Counted from the first letter of the stretch, positions 1 through 9,707 are shown. The stretch: 64,000 bases of DNA from Natranaerofaba carboxydovora (GCF_022539405.1 NZ_CP054394.1:2240501-2304500), one strand, 5' to 3'. The notes: a model not told the origin generated them from the letters alone. Translations and numbers: made by a program.

Positions 1-736
1 CTTCCAAAAGAAGTTTCCCCATAAAAGGATCTCCCACTTGAACAGCAGGGCGATCTTCTTCAGATTCTTCAGTCAGTTCTTCCGAGGCAAAACTTGCCCC
101 TCCAATACCATCTCTGCCTGTTTTTGAACCTACTAATATGAGAGAGTTTCCAACGCCTTTGGCAAAACCTTTTCTGATCTTATCTTTTTCTACAAGGCCT
201 ACACACATTGCATTAACGAGAGGGTTGTCTTCATAAGAAGAGTCAAAATACACTTCTCCTCCAACAGTAGGAATTCCAACACAGTTGCCATATCCACCTA
301 TCCCGGATACAACCCCATCAAATAAAAATTTAACTCTGTTATTATCCAAATGACCAAATCTTAACGAATTAAGGAGAGCTATTGGCCTTGCTCCCATGGC
401 AAATATGTCCCGGAGTATCCCCCCAACACCTGTAGCCGCTCCTTGATAAGGCTCAATTGCAGACGGGTGATTATGACTTTCTATCTTAAAGGCAAGTCCA
501 AGACCATCACCAATATCAAGCACACCTGCATTCTCTCCCGGGCCTTGAATCACCTGTTTCCCTTCAGTAGGGAATTCTTTTAACAGAGCTTTAGAATTTT
601 TGTAACTGCAGTGTTCACTCCACATAACCCCAAACATTGCCAGTTCAAGGTCATTTGGTTCTCTATTCATAAGTTCTGTTATTTTATCGTACTCTTCTTT
701 GGTTAGACCCACCTCTTTATACTTTGTTTGCTCCAT
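1..736 (-). CDS. purL: Phosphoribosylformylglycinamidine synthase, large subunit (N-terminal part, cut by window edge)
   Basis: PurL catalyses the ATP- and ammonia-dependent conversion of FGAR to FGAM, step four of IMP synthesis, in complex with PurQ and PurS. Only about 245 N-terminal residues lie in the window; the reading frame is open to base 1. Visible family motifs are [12 protein letters not shown] near residue 36, [21 protein letters not shown] and later [17 protein letters not shown]. The chosen ATG at 736 gives [11 protein letters not shown] and overlaps the purQ stop by 20 bases, as expected for translational coupling. Because PurS and PurQ are separate genes, this should be the small-type PurL. 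The product identity is read from sequence motifs; the full length cannot be seen. Confidence 0.93.
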   Translation of the reverse strand, partial: MEQTKYKEVGLTKEEYDKITELMNREPNDLELAMFGVMWSEHCSYKNSKALLKEFPTEGKQVIQGPGENAGVLDIGDGLGLAFKIESHNHPSAIEPYQGAATGVGGILRDIFAMGARPIALLNSLRFGHLDNNRVKFLFDGVVSGIGGYGNCVGIPTVGGEVYFDSSYEDNPLVNAMCVGLVEKDKIRKGFAKGVGNSLILVGSKTGRDGIGGASFASEELTEESEEDRPAVQVGDPFMGKLLLE

Positions 737-1430
737 CCTCTTCCCTCCAGTAGCCAAGGATTGAATTAAATATTTTAAGTCCATCGTCCGAGCCCAAAAT
801 CTCTTCTCCCACCCTTTCCGGATGAGGCATCATACCAAGGACATTTTTCTCTTTATTACAAATCCCTGCAATATTATACCTTGAGCCATTTGGGTTATTA
901 TCTTCTGTGATATTGCCATCTATATCCGAATATTTAAATATAATTTGATTATTATCTTCCAAATCTTTGATAACATCATCAGATGCATAATAATTACCTT
1001 CATTATGGGCAATTGGTATTTTAAGAATTTCACCTTCACTGCACTTTGCTGTAAAAGGGGTATTATTATTTTCTACTTTTATATAGACATCATCACAAAT
1101 AAATTTCAGATTCTTATTTCTCATCAGAGCACCCGGCAAAAGGCCAGCCTCTACAAGTATCTGAAACCCATTACATATCCCTATAACAAGTCCACCTTTC
1201 GAGGCAAAGTCGACAATGTCTTTCATTATGGTTGAAAACCTGGCCATAGCACCGGGTCTAAGATAATCACCATAGGTAAAGCCCCCTGGCAAAATCACAC
1301 AATCTATATCACCCGGCAGAGAGTCTTCATGCCAGAGATACAAAGCCTCTTCTTCTAGGACATCCTTGACAAGATGGTATGAATCTAAATCGCAGTTAGA
1401 ACCGGGAAACATCACCACACCAAATTTCAT
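717..1430 (-). CDS. purQ: Phosphoribosylformylglycinamidine synthase, glutaminase subunit
   Basis: PurQ is the class I glutamine amidotransferase subunit that feeds ammonia to PurL. The 237-residue protein starts [14 protein letters not shown], and has the oxyanion/nucleophile region [19 protein letters not shown] with the catalytic Cys in ICNG near residue 87, and the C-terminal His-Glu pair in MMPHPER. Length is normal for the family. It overlaps purS upstream by 4 bases (ATGA) and purL downstream by 20 bases, so the three FGAM synthase subunits are translated as one coupled block. Nothing is missing. Confidence 0.97.
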   Translation of the reverse strand: MKFGVVMFPGSNCDLDSYHLVKDVLEEEALYLWHEDSLPGDIDCVILPGGFTYGDYLRPGAMARFSTIMKDIVDFASKGGLVIGICNGFQILVEAGLLPGALMRNKNLKFICDDVYIKVENNNTPFTAKCSEGEILKIPIAHNEGNYYASDDVIKDLEDNNQIIFKYSDIDGNITEDNNPNGSRYNIAGICNKEKNVLGMMPHPERVGEEILGSDDGLKIFNSILGYWREEDGANKV

Positions 1431-1681
1431 GTTGATACCTCCACAATTTCGTATTCATAGTCTTCTATTACCGGATTTGCAAGTAATCTCTTGCACATCT
1501 CTTCTACGTTTTTTTCTGCTTCATTTTTTGATTCATTATCAAGCTCTAAGGTCATATATTTCCCTATGCGAACATCTTTAACTTCATCATAGCCCATGGC
1601 CGATAACGAGCTCTGTACTGCTTCACCCTGGGGGTCAAGAACTCCTTTTTTCAACATTACCTTTATTACTGCTTTGAACAT
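1427..1681 (-). CDS. purS: Phosphoribosylformylglycinamidine synthase subunit PurS
   Basis: PurS is the small scaffolding subunit of the three-part FGAM synthase found in Bacillus-like and archaeal systems. The 84-residue protein has the typical start [19 protein letters not shown], the segment [17 protein letters not shown] and the C-terminal [18 protein letters not shown]. It begins one base after purC ends (1682) and overlaps purQ by 4 bases. The presence of purS fixes the enzyme architecture as PurS-PurQ-PurL rather than the fused long PurL of proteobacteria. Confidence 0.97.
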   Translation of the reverse strand: MFKAVIKVMLKKGVLDPQGEAVQSSLSAMGYDEVKDVRIGKYMTLELDNESKNEAEKNVEEMCKRLLANPVIEDYEYEIVEVST

Positions 1682-2431
1682 CTACTGTTCACCTCCGGAT
1701 ATTCTCTGCAAGATTTCACTGTAGCCTTCTAGTACTTCCCCCATATCCTTCCTAAATCTATCCTTATCTAATATTTTATAAGTTTCTCTATCCCACAACC
1801 TGCATGAATCAGGTGAAATTTCGTCAGCAAGAATAATATTTTCATCAGAATCCCTGCCAAATTCTAGCTTATAATCAACAAGGAGTAAATCCCTTTCATT
1901 AAAATACGGCACAAGAAGTTCATTTATCTCAAGTGCTTTTTTGGTGACTGCTTCCACCTCTTCTTCAGTTGCTATCTCTAAATTCTTTATATGATATTCA
2001 TTAATCATAGGATCACTTAATGAATCATTTTTATAATAAAGTTCAACTACCGGATATTTTAAAATCGTCCCTTCTTTAAACCCAAGCCTTTTGATCAGAG
2101 AACCGCTAACTATATTCCTGATAACTACTTCTAAAGGTATAATGTCAACTCTTTTTACCAGCATCTCTTTAGAATTAAGCTTCTTAACAAAATGTGTAGA
2201 TACATCTTGTTCTTCCAGAAAGGTATAAATTATTGAGGAAATCTTATTATTCAACACACCTTTTTCAGGCATTTCATCTACTTTAACACCATCAAAGGCA
2301 GATATACTATCTTTGAATTCAACAAGAAGGTGTTCCTTAGGGTCAAAACCATCCTCACCTTCGGTATCCTCTAAGGTATACACTCTTTTTGCCTTACCTT
2401 CGTGGAGTAAATAGCCTTTATCCAAGTCCAA
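1682..2431 (-). CDS. purC: Phosphoribosylaminoimidazole-succinocarboxamide synthase (SAICAR synthetase)
   Basis: PurC ligates aspartate to CAIR using ATP. The 249-residue protein begins MDLDKGYLLHEGKAKRVY, and contains the nucleotide-binding FKDSISAFDG, the motif EVVIRNIVSGSL and the C-terminal LADEISPDSCRLWD that are diagnostic of SAICAR synthetase. It sits between purB (20 bases upstream) and purS (adjacent), consistent with a single transcript. The start follows a good AAGGAG-like site. No abnormality is seen. Confidence 0.97.
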   Translation of the reverse strand: MDLDKGYLLHEGKAKRVYTLEDTEGEDGFDPKEHLLVEFKDSISAFDGVKVDEMPEKGVLNNKISSIIYTFLEEQDVSTHFVKKLNSKEMLVKRVDIIPLEVVIRNIVSGSLIKRLGFKEGTILKYPVVELYYKNDSLSDPMINEYHIKNLEIATEEEVEAVTKKALEINELLVPYFNERDLLLVDYKLEFGRDSDENIILADEISPDSCRLWDRETYKILDKDRFRKDMGEVLEGYSEILQRISGGEQ

Positions 2432-2450
2432 CCACTCCTTCTAAATATTT

Positions 2451-3743
2451 TTAGATACCAAGTCGCTCGAAGATTGCATTAATATTCTTCAAATGATACT
2501 TGGGATCAAAACAGTCATTTAACTCCTCTTCAGAAAGATAATCCAATATCTCTTTGTCTTCTTTTAGGATAGATAAGAAACTTCTTTCCTCTTCCCAGGA
2601 TTTCATAGCATTTCTTTGTACCATGACGTAAGCATCATCCCGAACTACGCCTTTATCAATAAGCTTTAATAAGACCTGCTGGCTAAAAACAAGACCATAG
2701 GTCCCCTGTAGGTTCTTCTCCATTCTACTTTCATTAACCTTTAAATCTTTTATGATTCTGGTAGCCTGTTTTAGGATATAATTAAGGATTATGGTGCTAT
2801 CAGGAATTATTACCCTTTCTGTCGAAGAATGGGAAATATCTCTTTCATGCCAGAGGGGCTGGTTTTCTAGAGCAGCTTGAGCATTTCCTCGAAGGATTCG
2901 TACAAGGCCGGATATCCTTTCACTTACAACCGGATTTTTTTTGTGAGGCATGGCAGATGAACCTTTTTGACCTTTGTAAAATGGCTCTTCTACTTCTCTG
3001 GTTTCTGATTTTTGTAGGCCTCTAATTTCTGTTGCCAACTTATCTAACGTGCCACCGATTATCGCAAGGGTGGTCATAAGCTCAGCGTGTCTATCTCTTT
3101 GAATAATCTGGGTAGAAACAGGTGCCGGACTAAGGCCCATCTTTTCACATACATATTCTTCAACATAAGGTGGTACATTTGCATAGGTGCCAACCGCACC
3201 TGAGATTTTACCTGCGGCAATAGAATCCTTAGCTCTTTCTAATCTTTCTTTATTTCTTAGCATTTCTGAATAAAATAAAGCAATTTTAACTCCAAGGGTT
3301 GTAGGCTCTGCATGGACCCCATGGGTTCTACCTATCATGACTGTATCTTTATGTTCTCTTGCTTTTTCTTTAAGTGCTTCTGTAAGTTCATCAAGATCAT
3401 TTAACAAAACTTCACAAGCTTCTTTGATAAGAGCAGACATTGCAGTATCTACCACATCAGAAGATGTAAGCCCATAATGAAGATATCTTTTCTCAGGACC
3501 AAGACTCTCTGCAACACAGCTTACAAAAGCTATCACATCATGCCTTGTCTCTTCTTCAATCTCTAATATTCTAGAAACTTCAAAGCTTGCATTTTCCCTA
3601 ATTTTTTTGACATCATCTTCTGGCACAACATCCAAATTAGACAGAGCCTCTAAGGCGTAGATCTCAACCTCTAACCATTTTTTAAACTTGTTTTCAAGAC
3701 TCCAGATCTTTTTCATCTCAGGACGTGTATAACGTTCAATCAT
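2451..3743 (-). CDS. purB: Adenylosuccinate lyase
   Basis: PurB splits SAICAR to AICAR and adenylosuccinate to AMP, both with release of fumarate. The 430-residue protein starts [20 protein letters not shown] and carries [16 protein letters not shown] with the catalytic His region near residue 141, and the superfamily signature [12 protein letters not shown] near residue 262. Length is typical of the Bacillus-type enzyme. It overlaps purE by 4 bases (ATGA at 3740-3743), so the two are coupled. Function is firm from motifs and context. Confidence 0.97.
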   Translation of the reverse strand: MIERYTRPEMKKIWSLENKFKKWLEVEIYALEALSNLDVVPEDDVKKIRENASFEVSRILEIEEETRHDVIAFVSCVAESLGPEKRYLHYGLTSSDVVDTAMSALIKEACEVLLNDLDELTEALKEKAREHKDTVMIGRTHGVHAEPTTLGVKIALFYSEMLRNKERLERAKDSIAAGKISGAVGTYANVPPYVEEYVCEKMGLSPAPVSTQIIQRDRHAELMTTLAIIGGTLDKLATEIRGLQKSETREVEEPFYKGQKGSSAMPHKKNPVVSERISGLVRILRGNAQAALENQPLWHERDISHSSTERVIIPDSTIILNYILKQATRIIKDLKVNESRMEKNLQGTYGLVFSQQVLLKLIDKGVVRDDAYVMVQRNAMKSWEEERSFLSILKEDKEILDYLSEEELNDCFDPKYHLKNINAIFERLGI

Positions 3744-4267
3744 TTTATATCAAATCCTTTTTCTAAATATTTTTCATACCCAAATTCTTTAAGTCTTTCT
3801 GATTTTTCTTTAATATTATCTGACATATCTTTTTTGAACTTAATCAAATTATCTCTAACTTCATCAGAGTGAATTCCTATCATTGATACTGCTAATATCC
3901 CTGCGTTTCTGGCTCCGTTAATAGCTACAGTAGCAACCGGCACCCCAGGTGGCATCTGCACTATTGAATGAAGCGAATCCACACCGCTTAAACTCCTAGA
4001 CTTAACAGGTACACCTATTACAGGAAGATGAGTAAGTGAAGCAACCATCCCAGGAAGATGAGCGGCCCCCCCTGCTCCTGCTATTATAACACTTATTCCA
4101 TTTTTGTGCGCATTTTTGGCATACTCATACATCCTATCAGGTGTCCTATGAGCTGAGACAATCTCTTCCTCATAGTCCACTCCTAGCTCGTCTAATACCT
4201 TACAAGCTTCCTGCATAACAGGAAGATCAGAATCACTACCCATAATAATCCCAACTTTAAAATCCAT
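3740..4267 (-). CDS. purE: N5-carboxyaminoimidazole ribonucleotide mutase
   Basis: PurE (class I) converts N5-CAIR, made by PurK, into CAIR. The 175-residue protein has the phosphate-binding [13 protein letters not shown] at the N-terminus, [13 protein letters not shown] with the catalytic His, [14 protein letters not shown] and [24 protein letters not shown]. These are signatures of the bacterial PurK-dependent class. A GGAGG site precedes the ATG at 4267. It is normally directly behind purK; here 350 bases filled with repeat fragments separate the two genes. Confidence 0.97.
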   Translation of the reverse strand: MDFKVGIIMGSDSDLPVMQEACKVLDELGVDYEEEIVSAHRTPDRMYEYAKNAHKNGISVIIAGAGGAAHLPGMVASLTHLPVIGVPVKSRSLSGVDSLHSIVQMPPGVPVATVAINGARNAGILAVSMIGIHSDEVRDNLIKFKKDMSDNIKEKSERLKEFGYEKYLEKGFDIK

Positions 4268-4298
4268 CTATCCAAACCTCCTTTAATCTCTACTATAC

Positions 4299-4345
4299 CA
4301 AGGTCTTCATCACCACCATGAGCCAAACCTTAAGCTAAACTTGAC
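4299..4345 (-). repeat. Degenerate partial copy of family 2 variable-arm palindrome
   Basis: Bases 4299-4339 align with the left half of the complete copy at 4534-4615: CCAAGGTCTTCATCACC then ACCATGAGC then TAAACTTG correspond to CCAAGGTTTGCATCATT, ACCATAAGC and TAAACTTT. The right half is absent and the self-complementarity is lost. It lies 32 bases upstream of the purE start and immediately abuts a truncated family 1 end. Read as a decayed relic. Confidence 0.5.
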
Positions 4346-4391
4346 GATTCTACTGCAAAAAGTCTTATGAACAAAGTTTTGTTTTTTATTG
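4346..4391 (+). repeat. Truncated left end of family 1 repeat
   Basis: The segment GATTCTACTGCAAAAAGTC, then TTATGAACAAAGTTTTG and a short TTTTTATTG, matches the left terminus of the about 225-bp family 1 repeats seen at 18164, 25663 and elsewhere. After about 46 bases the match stops; the interior and right end are absent. It sits in the purK-purE gap. The remaining stretch 4392-4533 shows no gene and no clear match that I can support. Confidence 0.7.
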
Positions 4392-4533
4392 TCTACCACT
4401 GCCGTTACCTGCTTGTTTGGTACATACCCATTAGTGAATATTTATTTGTACTAAATCTAAGGTGCGCAAGAGGTTTTAGAAATGTCATGTCAATGTCTGA
4501 GCGAAAGCGAGTTTTGATACATCTCTTGGCCAA

Positions 4534-4615
4534 GGTTTGCATCATTACCATAAGCTAAACTTTTAATTTGGACGGTTTTCCCAAATTCTTGTTTGGCGTT
4601 GGTATGATGCAAACC
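4534..4615 (-). repeat. Family 2 variable-arm palindrome, copy after purK
   Basis: Left arm GGTTTGCATCATTACCA (4534-4550) pairs with right arm TGGTATGATGCAAACC (4600-4615) with one bulged base. Between them lies the family core, which on the minus strand reads ACCAACGCC ... AAGAATTTGG ... CCAAATTAAAAGTTTAGC ... TATGGT. The outer arms differ completely from those of other copies. It starts 2 bases after the purK stop codon in purK orientation. It has no U-run, so it is not an ordinary intrinsic terminator, though it would form a strong hairpin in the mRNA between purK and purE. Confidence 0.75.
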
Positions 4616-4617
4616 CC

Positions 4618-5787
4618 TCACTCTCCTATTATCCTCAATACCTCAAACGCCTTATCCGCCTTTTCTTTCGCGTCTGCCACCGTATTAGCAGTTACTGTAA
4701 AGTGTCCCATTTTCCTTCCTGGCCTAGTTTCATTCTTTCTGTACAAATGCAAACTTAAACCCTCTATCTCAAGTGCCCTGCCAAGGCCTTTAGCCACTGG
4801 CTTACCTTTTTTCTCTCCAAGAAGATTCACCATTACAGCAGGTCTTAACAACGTAGGATTAACAAGAGGAAGATCTAATATAGCCCTAAGATGAGTTTCA
4901 AACTGAGATACATCACAGGCTTCTATGGTATAATGACCTGAATTATGGGGTCTAGGCGCTATTTCATTAACAAAAACCTCATCCTTCTGGTCAACGAAAT
5001 ATTCTATCCCAAAGATACCCACATCCCCATAGAGGGCCATTATTTCCGCTGATAATTCTTTTACTTTTTCTACAACACTCCTTGGAAGGCTTGAAGGAAC
5101 TGTTGTGGTGTGAAGAATACTTTCATGATGGATGTTATGGGCGACAGGATAGATAACAATCTCTCCTTTGTTATTTCTTGCAGCCATAACCGATACTTCC
5201 ATTTGAAAATCTATATGATTTTCTAAATACAGGGAGTTTTTGTCCCCGCCAAGCTCTTCATAAGCTCTCTTTAAACTTTCTTCGATATCTTCTTCTATTA
5301 GATAATTACCTTTTCCATCATACCCGCCTTTACTGGTTTTTAACATAGCGGGGATACCAAGGCTTTTGACTGCTTCTTTTAAACCATCTAAATCATCAAC
5401 ACCCATAAAAGGAGTCACCGGTATATCATGGCTTTCCAAAAATTCCTTTTGTCTTCTTTTATCCTGGATAATTTCAAGAGTATTAGAAGAAGGTCTAACA
5501 ATATGCCCTCTGTCTTCAAGCTCTTTTAGGTAACTTGCACTTATATGCTCAAATTCATAGGTCAAGACATCTGATTCACCTGCTATCTCCAAAAAACCAT
5601 CCAGGTCAAAAAAATCACTGACAATCTGCTTGTCACAAACTTCCCCTGCAGGAGATAAAGGGGTAGGGTCAAGAACAACGACCCTCAGCCCCATGGTTTT
5701 TGCTTTCTGTGCAAGCATTTTGCCAAGCTGTCCTCCGCCAATTATCCCAAGAGTAACACTATATATCTTTTCTGGATCAAAAACCAT
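4618..5787 (-). CDS. purK: N5-carboxyaminoimidazole ribonucleotide synthase
   Basis: PurK is the ATP-grasp enzyme that makes N5-CAIR from AIR, bicarbonate and ATP. Motifs include GIIGGGQLGKMLAQKA near the N-terminus, PAMLKTSKGGYDGKGN (ATP-grasp loop), FVNEIAPRPHNSGHYT and VNLLGE. I choose the ATG at 5787 (MVFDPEKIYSV, 389 residues) because GGGAGGAG lies six bases before it; an in-frame start 30 bases earlier has no such site. Upstream is almost entirely a family 1 repeat, so any promoter for the purK-purL block must lie in or beyond that repeat. Confidence 0.96.
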   Translation of the reverse strand: MVFDPEKIYSVTLGIIGGGQLGKMLAQKAKTMGLRVVVLDPTPLSPAGEVCDKQIVSDFFDLDGFLEIAGESDVLTYEFEHISASYLKELEDRGHIVRPSSNTLEIIQDKRRQKEFLESHDIPVTPFMGVDDLDGLKEAVKSLGIPAMLKTSKGGYDGKGNYLIEEDIEESLKRAYEELGGDKNSLYLENHIDFQMEVSVMAARNNKGEIVIYPVAHNIHHESILHTTTVPSSLPRSVVEKVKELSAEIMALYGDVGIFGIEYFVDQKDEVFVNEIAPRPHNSGHYTIEACDVSQFETHLRAILDLPLVNPTLLRPAVMVNLLGEKKGKPVAKGLGRALEIEGLSLHLYRKNETRPGRKMGHFTVTANTVADAKEKADKAFEVLRIIGE

Positions 5788-5857
5788 CTCTTTCTCCTCC
5801 CTAAACTGGAAAAACAAAATTAATTATTCCGGTGTAAAAAATCATATAAAAAAACTG

Positions 5858-6046
5858 TTGATTCTGGTACAAAAGTCATATGAACAAAGTTTTGTTTTTG
5901 ATTGCAATACATCTTGATAAGAAAGCAGGAAAAATAAGGTCTCATGACGCCGAAGTCATTAGCTAATCGAGCTCGTAGATGACTTCTTAGATTAGGTAGC
6001 CTTATTTCGACTATCGGCGAATCTTAGATGTATCAATAAAAAACAC
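5858..6046 (+). repeat. Family 1 palindromic repeat, right end truncated
   Basis: Starts TTGATTCTGGTACAAAAGTC, ATATGAACAAAGTTTTG, then the conserved interior with ATACATCTTG ... AATAAGG ... CCTTATTTCGAC ... AGATGTATCAAT, and stops at AAAAAACACTTAATCAA. The right terminal repeat is missing: the sequence passes directly into the stop codon of the permease gene at 6047. The two inner hairpins are more diverged than in other copies. A further degenerate left-end-like stretch (ATTCCGGTGTAAAAAATCATAT) lies at 5826-5847, hinting at nested or repeated insertion. Confidence 0.8.
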
Positions 6047-7336
6047 TTAATCAACTATAAAATGGATCACAGAAACCACTGCAAGTATATATATAAACCA
6101 GTGAACTTCTTTACCTTTACCTGCAAATAGCTTTACCAGGGGATAAGCGATAAATCCACCTGCTATACCGTGAGCTATACTAAAAGTAAAAGGCATTAAC
6201 GCTATAGTAACAAAAGCAGGAAACGCTTCTGTAAAATCCTCAAAATCTATATCCTTTACCGCACCCATCATTAAAACGCCTACAATTATTAGAGCTGGTG
6301 CAGTAGCATACCCTGTAACAAGACCAGCAAAAGGAGCCAAAAATAGTGTTAGCAAAAACAATACCCCGACAACAATTGAAGTAAAACCTGTTCTTCCACC
6401 TTCAGATACACCTGCTGTACTTTCAACATAAGTGGTAACAGTACTAGTACCCATCAAAGCACCACCCATGGTCCCAACTGCATCAGCTAACATGGCATTT
6501 TTTACTTTTGGAAGCTCGCCTTTTTCGTTCAAAAATCCTGCTCTCGCACCTGTTCCAAGAAGTGTTCCCATGGTATCAAAAAGGTCAACAAAAACCAAAG
6601 CAAATAAAACTATTATTCCAACTTCTAAAACTGCAGCAAAATCTAGCTGAAAAGCAATTGGCTCCAGACTATTAGGAGCGCCTACAATATGGCCGACACT
6701 AGTTGGCACATCTGCCACTCCAACGAAAAAGCTAAATATGGTAGCACCGATAATTCCAAGTAGTATAGCTCCTCTTACCTTGAGTGCCATCAAAATAGCA
6801 GTCAACAAAAGCCCAAATATGGCTACCAGAGGTCCAGGAGCTGTTACATCGCCCATAGTAACAAGAGTACCTTCATATGCAACAATGAGCTCTGCATTTT
6901 GAAGCCCTATAAAAGCAATAAACAAACCTATCCCTGCGGCAACTGCCCTTTTCAAAGTTGTTGGCACAGCAGCATCTATTTTTTCTATTAAACCTAAAAT
7001 AGCTAAAAGACCAAAAGCCACACCTGAAATAAATACTGCTGCTAGAGCTCCTTCCCATCCTACTCTTGGTGCAACGTTAAATGCGAAAAAAGCATTTAAC
7101 CCCATTCCACTAGCAAGGGCAAAAGGATAATTAGTTAATAGACCCATCAAAATAGTAGACAATGACGCAGCAATTATAGTAGCTGTCATTACAGCACCTT
7201 CGTCCATTCCAGCTCCAGCCAAAATATCTGGGTTGACGAAAATTATGTAGGCCATTGTCATAAAAGTAGTGATTCCTGCTATTACTTCTTTTTTGTAATT
7301 TGTGTCATGCTTTGAAAACTGAAAGAACTTTTCCAT
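6047..7336 (-). CDS. NCS2/AzgA-PbuG family purine (hypoxanthine/guanine) permease
   Basis: An integral membrane proton symporter of the AzgA/PbuG branch, which imports hypoxanthine, guanine or adenine. The start region MEKFFQFSKHDTNYKKEVIAGITTFMTMAYIIFVNP is diagnostic in segments, followed by ALASGMGLNAFFAF, FVDLFDTMGTLLGTGARAG and STVTTYVESTAGVSEGGRTG. About 12-14 hydrophobic segments fit 429 residues. I place the start at ATG 7336, after a GGGGG site, rather than 36 bases further upstream. Position between guaA and purK supports a purine substrate. The exact base cannot be told from sequence. Confidence 0.9.
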   Translation of the reverse strand: MEKFFQFSKHDTNYKKEVIAGITTFMTMAYIIFVNPDILAGAGMDEGAVMTATIIAASLSTILMGLLTNYPFALASGMGLNAFFAFNVAPRVGWEGALAAVFISGVAFGLLAILGLIEKIDAAVPTTLKRAVAAGIGLFIAFIGLQNAELIVAYEGTLVTMGDVTAPGPLVAIFGLLLTAILMALKVRGAILLGIIGATIFSFFVGVADVPTSVGHIVGAPNSLEPIAFQLDFAAVLEVGIIVLFALVFVDLFDTMGTLLGTGARAGFLNEKGELPKVKNAMLADAVGTMGGALMGTSTVTTYVESTAGVSEGGRTGFTSIVVGVLFLLTLFLAPFAGLVTGYATAPALIIVGVLMMGAVKDIDFEDFTEAFPAFVTIALMPFTFSIAHGIAGGFIAYPLVKLFAGKGKEVHWFIYILAVVSVIHFIVD

Positions 7337-7374
7337 CCTGATGATTCCCCCTTTTTTAGTTTTAAGCAACAAAC

Positions 7375-7394
7375 CTGCAGTTTAACCTGCAGGC
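7375..7394. other. Small hairpin between guaA and permease
   Basis: CCTGCAG-TTTAAC-CTGCAGG forms a 7-bp perfect stem in the 88-base gap between guaA (upstream on the minus strand) and the permease. There is no clear U-run after it on the minus strand. It may be a weak terminator or mRNA-stability hairpin; no purine riboswitch core could be recognised in the gap. Confidence 0.4.
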
Positions 7395-7424
7395 TCTTTG
7401 ACATAGTTATAAATTTGTTCTACT

Positions 7425-8990
7425 TTACTCCCATTCAATAGTTCCGGGTGGTTTTGAAGTAATATCATACACAACTCTATTTATTCCTTGGACTTCATTT
7501 ACTATTCGATGGGATATTTTTTCTAAAACTTCATAAGGAAATCTATACCAATCTGCAGTCATTCCATCCTGACTGTTAACCGCTCTAATTGCAACTGTGT
7601 GTTCATAAGAGCGCTCATCACCTTTTACACCGACACTCTTAACGCCTGGCAAAACCGCAAAAAGCTGCCAAATATCATTGTAGAGGTCTGCTTTTCTCAC
7701 TTCATCTATCAGTATATAATCTGCTTCCCGTAGTATCTCCAATTTTTCTTCATTTACTTCTCCAAGAACTCTTATCGCAAGACCAGGCCCAGGGAAAGGA
7801 TGTCTCCAGGCAAGCTCATCTGGCATTTTTAGTTCTTTTGCCACTTTTCTAACCTCATCTTTGAATAGAGAAGTCAAAGGCTCCAAGAGTGATAGCTCCA
7901 TCTTTTCAGGAAGCCCACCAACATTATGGTGAGATTTTATAACACTAGCCGAATCAGTACCACTTTCTATCACATCAGTATATATTGTCCCCTGAACAAG
8001 AAAGTCAATGTCACCTATTTTGTTCGCCTCTTCTTCAAATACACGGATAAATTCTTCTCCAATAATCTTTCTTTTCTTTTCAGGATCTACTACACCTTTT
8101 AATTTATTCAAAAACCTGTCTACAGCATCAACATAGATAACCTTCATATTGTATTCGTCTCTTAATGTCTGAAGTACTTCTTCAGGTTCATTTTTACGAA
8201 GCAGTCCATGATTAACGAATATACAGGTAAGATTATCGCCCAAAGCTTGATGCACAAGAAGAGCTGCAACTGAAGAATCTACACCACCTGAAATTCCACA
8301 TACTGCTTTTTTGTCGCCTGCTTCTTTATATATCTTTGAAACCATACTTTCCACATAGGAATCCATTGTCCAACTTCCAGAAAAGTTTGCAACATTAAAT
8401 AAAAATCTATCAAGAACATCTTCGCCATATTCTGTATGCTTTACTTCAAGGTGAAACTGAATACCATAGAAGTTTTTTTCCGGGTGATAAATGGCCGCTT
8501 TGTATGAGCTTTCTGTCAAAGCTGCAACTCTAAACCCTGAAGGAACTGATTCAACAATATCCCTATGGCTCATCCATACATTTTGTTTTTGTGGAAGGCC
8601 TTCAAAGATAGGCACAAGCTCATCAGAATGTTTATCTTGTTCTATATTTATAACACTTTTGCCGTATTCGCCGCTATCGCCCTTTCTTACCTCACCACCT
8701 AGCTCTTTTACCATTAACTGCATACCATAGCATATACCAAGGACAGGTACTCCAAGCTCAAATATTTTAGGGTCAATACCGGGCGCCCCCTCAGCATAAA
8801 CGCTTTGAGGACCTCCAGACAAAATTATTGCTCCTGGAGAAAGTGCTTTTAATTTTTCTGCGTCTGTAGTATGTGGTAATATTTCACAATATACATTTTT
8901 CTCTCTAATTCTTCTTGCAATTAATTGAGTGTATTGGGCTCCATAATCAAGAACAACAGCAAGTTCCTCTCTAGACAACTTAAACCACAT
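7425..8990 (-). CDS. guaA: GMP synthase (glutamine-hydrolysing)
   Basis: GuaA converts XMP to GMP with glutamine and ATP. The N-terminal class I amidotransferase domain (about residues 10-200) has LDYGAQYTQLIARRIRE, the nucleophile loop GICYGMQLM and IQFHLEVKHTEYG; the ATP pyrophosphatase domain has the P-loop CGISGGVDSSVAALL near residue 232; the C-terminal dimerisation domain ends YDITSKPPGTIEWE, the invariant GuaA terminus. Length of 521 residues is normal. It lies 24 bases after the TPR gene and upstream of the purine permease, all on one strand. Confidence 0.97.
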   Translation of the reverse strand: MWFKLSREELAVVLDYGAQYTQLIARRIREKNVYCEILPHTTDAEKLKALSPGAIILSGGPQSVYAEGAPGIDPKIFELGVPVLGICYGMQLMVKELGGEVRKGDSGEYGKSVINIEQDKHSDELVPIFEGLPQKQNVWMSHRDIVESVPSGFRVAALTESSYKAAIYHPEKNFYGIQFHLEVKHTEYGEDVLDRFLFNVANFSGSWTMDSYVESMVSKIYKEAGDKKAVCGISGGVDSSVAALLVHQALGDNLTCIFVNHGLLRKNEPEEVLQTLRDEYNMKVIYVDAVDRFLNKLKGVVDPEKKRKIIGEEFIRVFEEEANKIGDIDFLVQGTIYTDVIESGTDSASVIKSHHNVGGLPEKMELSLLEPLTSLFKDEVRKVAKELKMPDELAWRHPFPGPGLAIRVLGEVNEEKLEILREADYILIDEVRKADLYNDIWQLFAVLPGVKSVGVKGDERSYEHTVAIRAVNSQDGMTADWYRFPYEVLEKISHRIVNEVQGINRVVYDITSKPPGTIEWE

Positions 8991-9014
8991 CCCATCCTTA
9001 ATAGTTTTACATTC

Positions 9015-9707
9015 TTACTTCAACTCTTCTTCTATCTCTTTGATATCTTCTTCATCTTCTATTATTTCTTTTTCTTCTTCTATTTCAATACTTCCAAGGA
9101 TCTCTTCATACTGTTCAATCATACTTTCATAATGTGCTCTCTCTTCCTCTGATATATCATCAAGTTCCAAAATCTCTTCCCACTTAGTCAGGGCTTTTTC
9201 AATATCTCCTGTTTGAAGATGATATATACCATAGACTTCGAGAACATTTGAATTGTTCGGGTCTAGTTCATAGCCTTTCTCAATATATTCTTTTCCGGCT
9301 TCTAGGTCATCCATATATATTGAGACAAGTCCTTTGTTAGATAATGCTTCTACATTTTCTTCATCTATATCAAGGGCTCTATCAAAAGATTCTTGAGCAT
9401 CTTCTAAATATTCATCAGCCATATCTTCACTACCTTCCTGAAGATACTCCATTCCTGCAAATAACTGAAGCCCTCCTAGCTCTAACCAATTTGCTATTTC
9501 GTCCGGATTTTGATCTACTTCTGCTTTAAATGTATCAATATATTCGTCAATGTCACCCTGCTGCGGGGCACCTTCTTTCATGCCACCACCACCTAAGCCA
9601 CCCACTCCCGTACCTAATAGAGTAGAGCCTATTAAAGCTAGGCCAGCAAATATAGCAATCACAAGGACAACTGTCTTTTTTCTTTTTCTAAAATAATTCG
9701 TAATCAT
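9015..9707 (-). CDS. Membrane-anchored tetratricopeptide-repeat protein
   Basis: Function is not known. The protein has a short basic N-terminus (NYFRKRKKT), one transmembrane helix (VVLVIAIFAGLALIGSTLL), a glycine-rich linker, then an extracellular or periplasm-facing TPR region of about three repeats, e.g. EDAQESFDRALDIDEENVEA and GKEYIEKGYELDPNNSNVLE, and a very acidic C-terminal tail rich in Glu. I choose ATG 9707 (230 residues) because AAAAGGGGAG lies nine bases upstream; the in-frame start at 9764 lacks such a site. Probably a scaffold or assembly factor; nothing links it to purine metabolism apart from co-orientation. Confidence 0.75.
   Translation of the reverse strand: MITNYFRKRKKTVVLVIAIFAGLALIGSTLLGTGVGGLGGGGMKEGAPQQGDIDEYIDTFKAEVDQNPDEIANWLELGGLQLFAGMEYLQEGSEDMADEYLEDAQESFDRALDIDEENVEALSNKGLVSIYMDDLEAGKEYIEKGYELDPNNSNVLEVYGIYHLQTGDIEKALTKWEEILELDDISEEERAHYESMIEQYEEILGSIEIEEEKEIIEDEEDIKEIEEELK

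Noticed and set aside
4367-4558. 63-codon plus-strand frame between purK and purE
   Set aside because: It lies wholly within repeat fragments and has no ribosome site or recognisable product.
5788-9014. Purine riboswitch before guaA, the purine permease or purK
   Set aside because: The gaps before guaA and the permease are 24 and 88 bases, too short for aptamer plus terminator, and the purK leader is filled by a family 1 repeat. No aptamer core was recognised.
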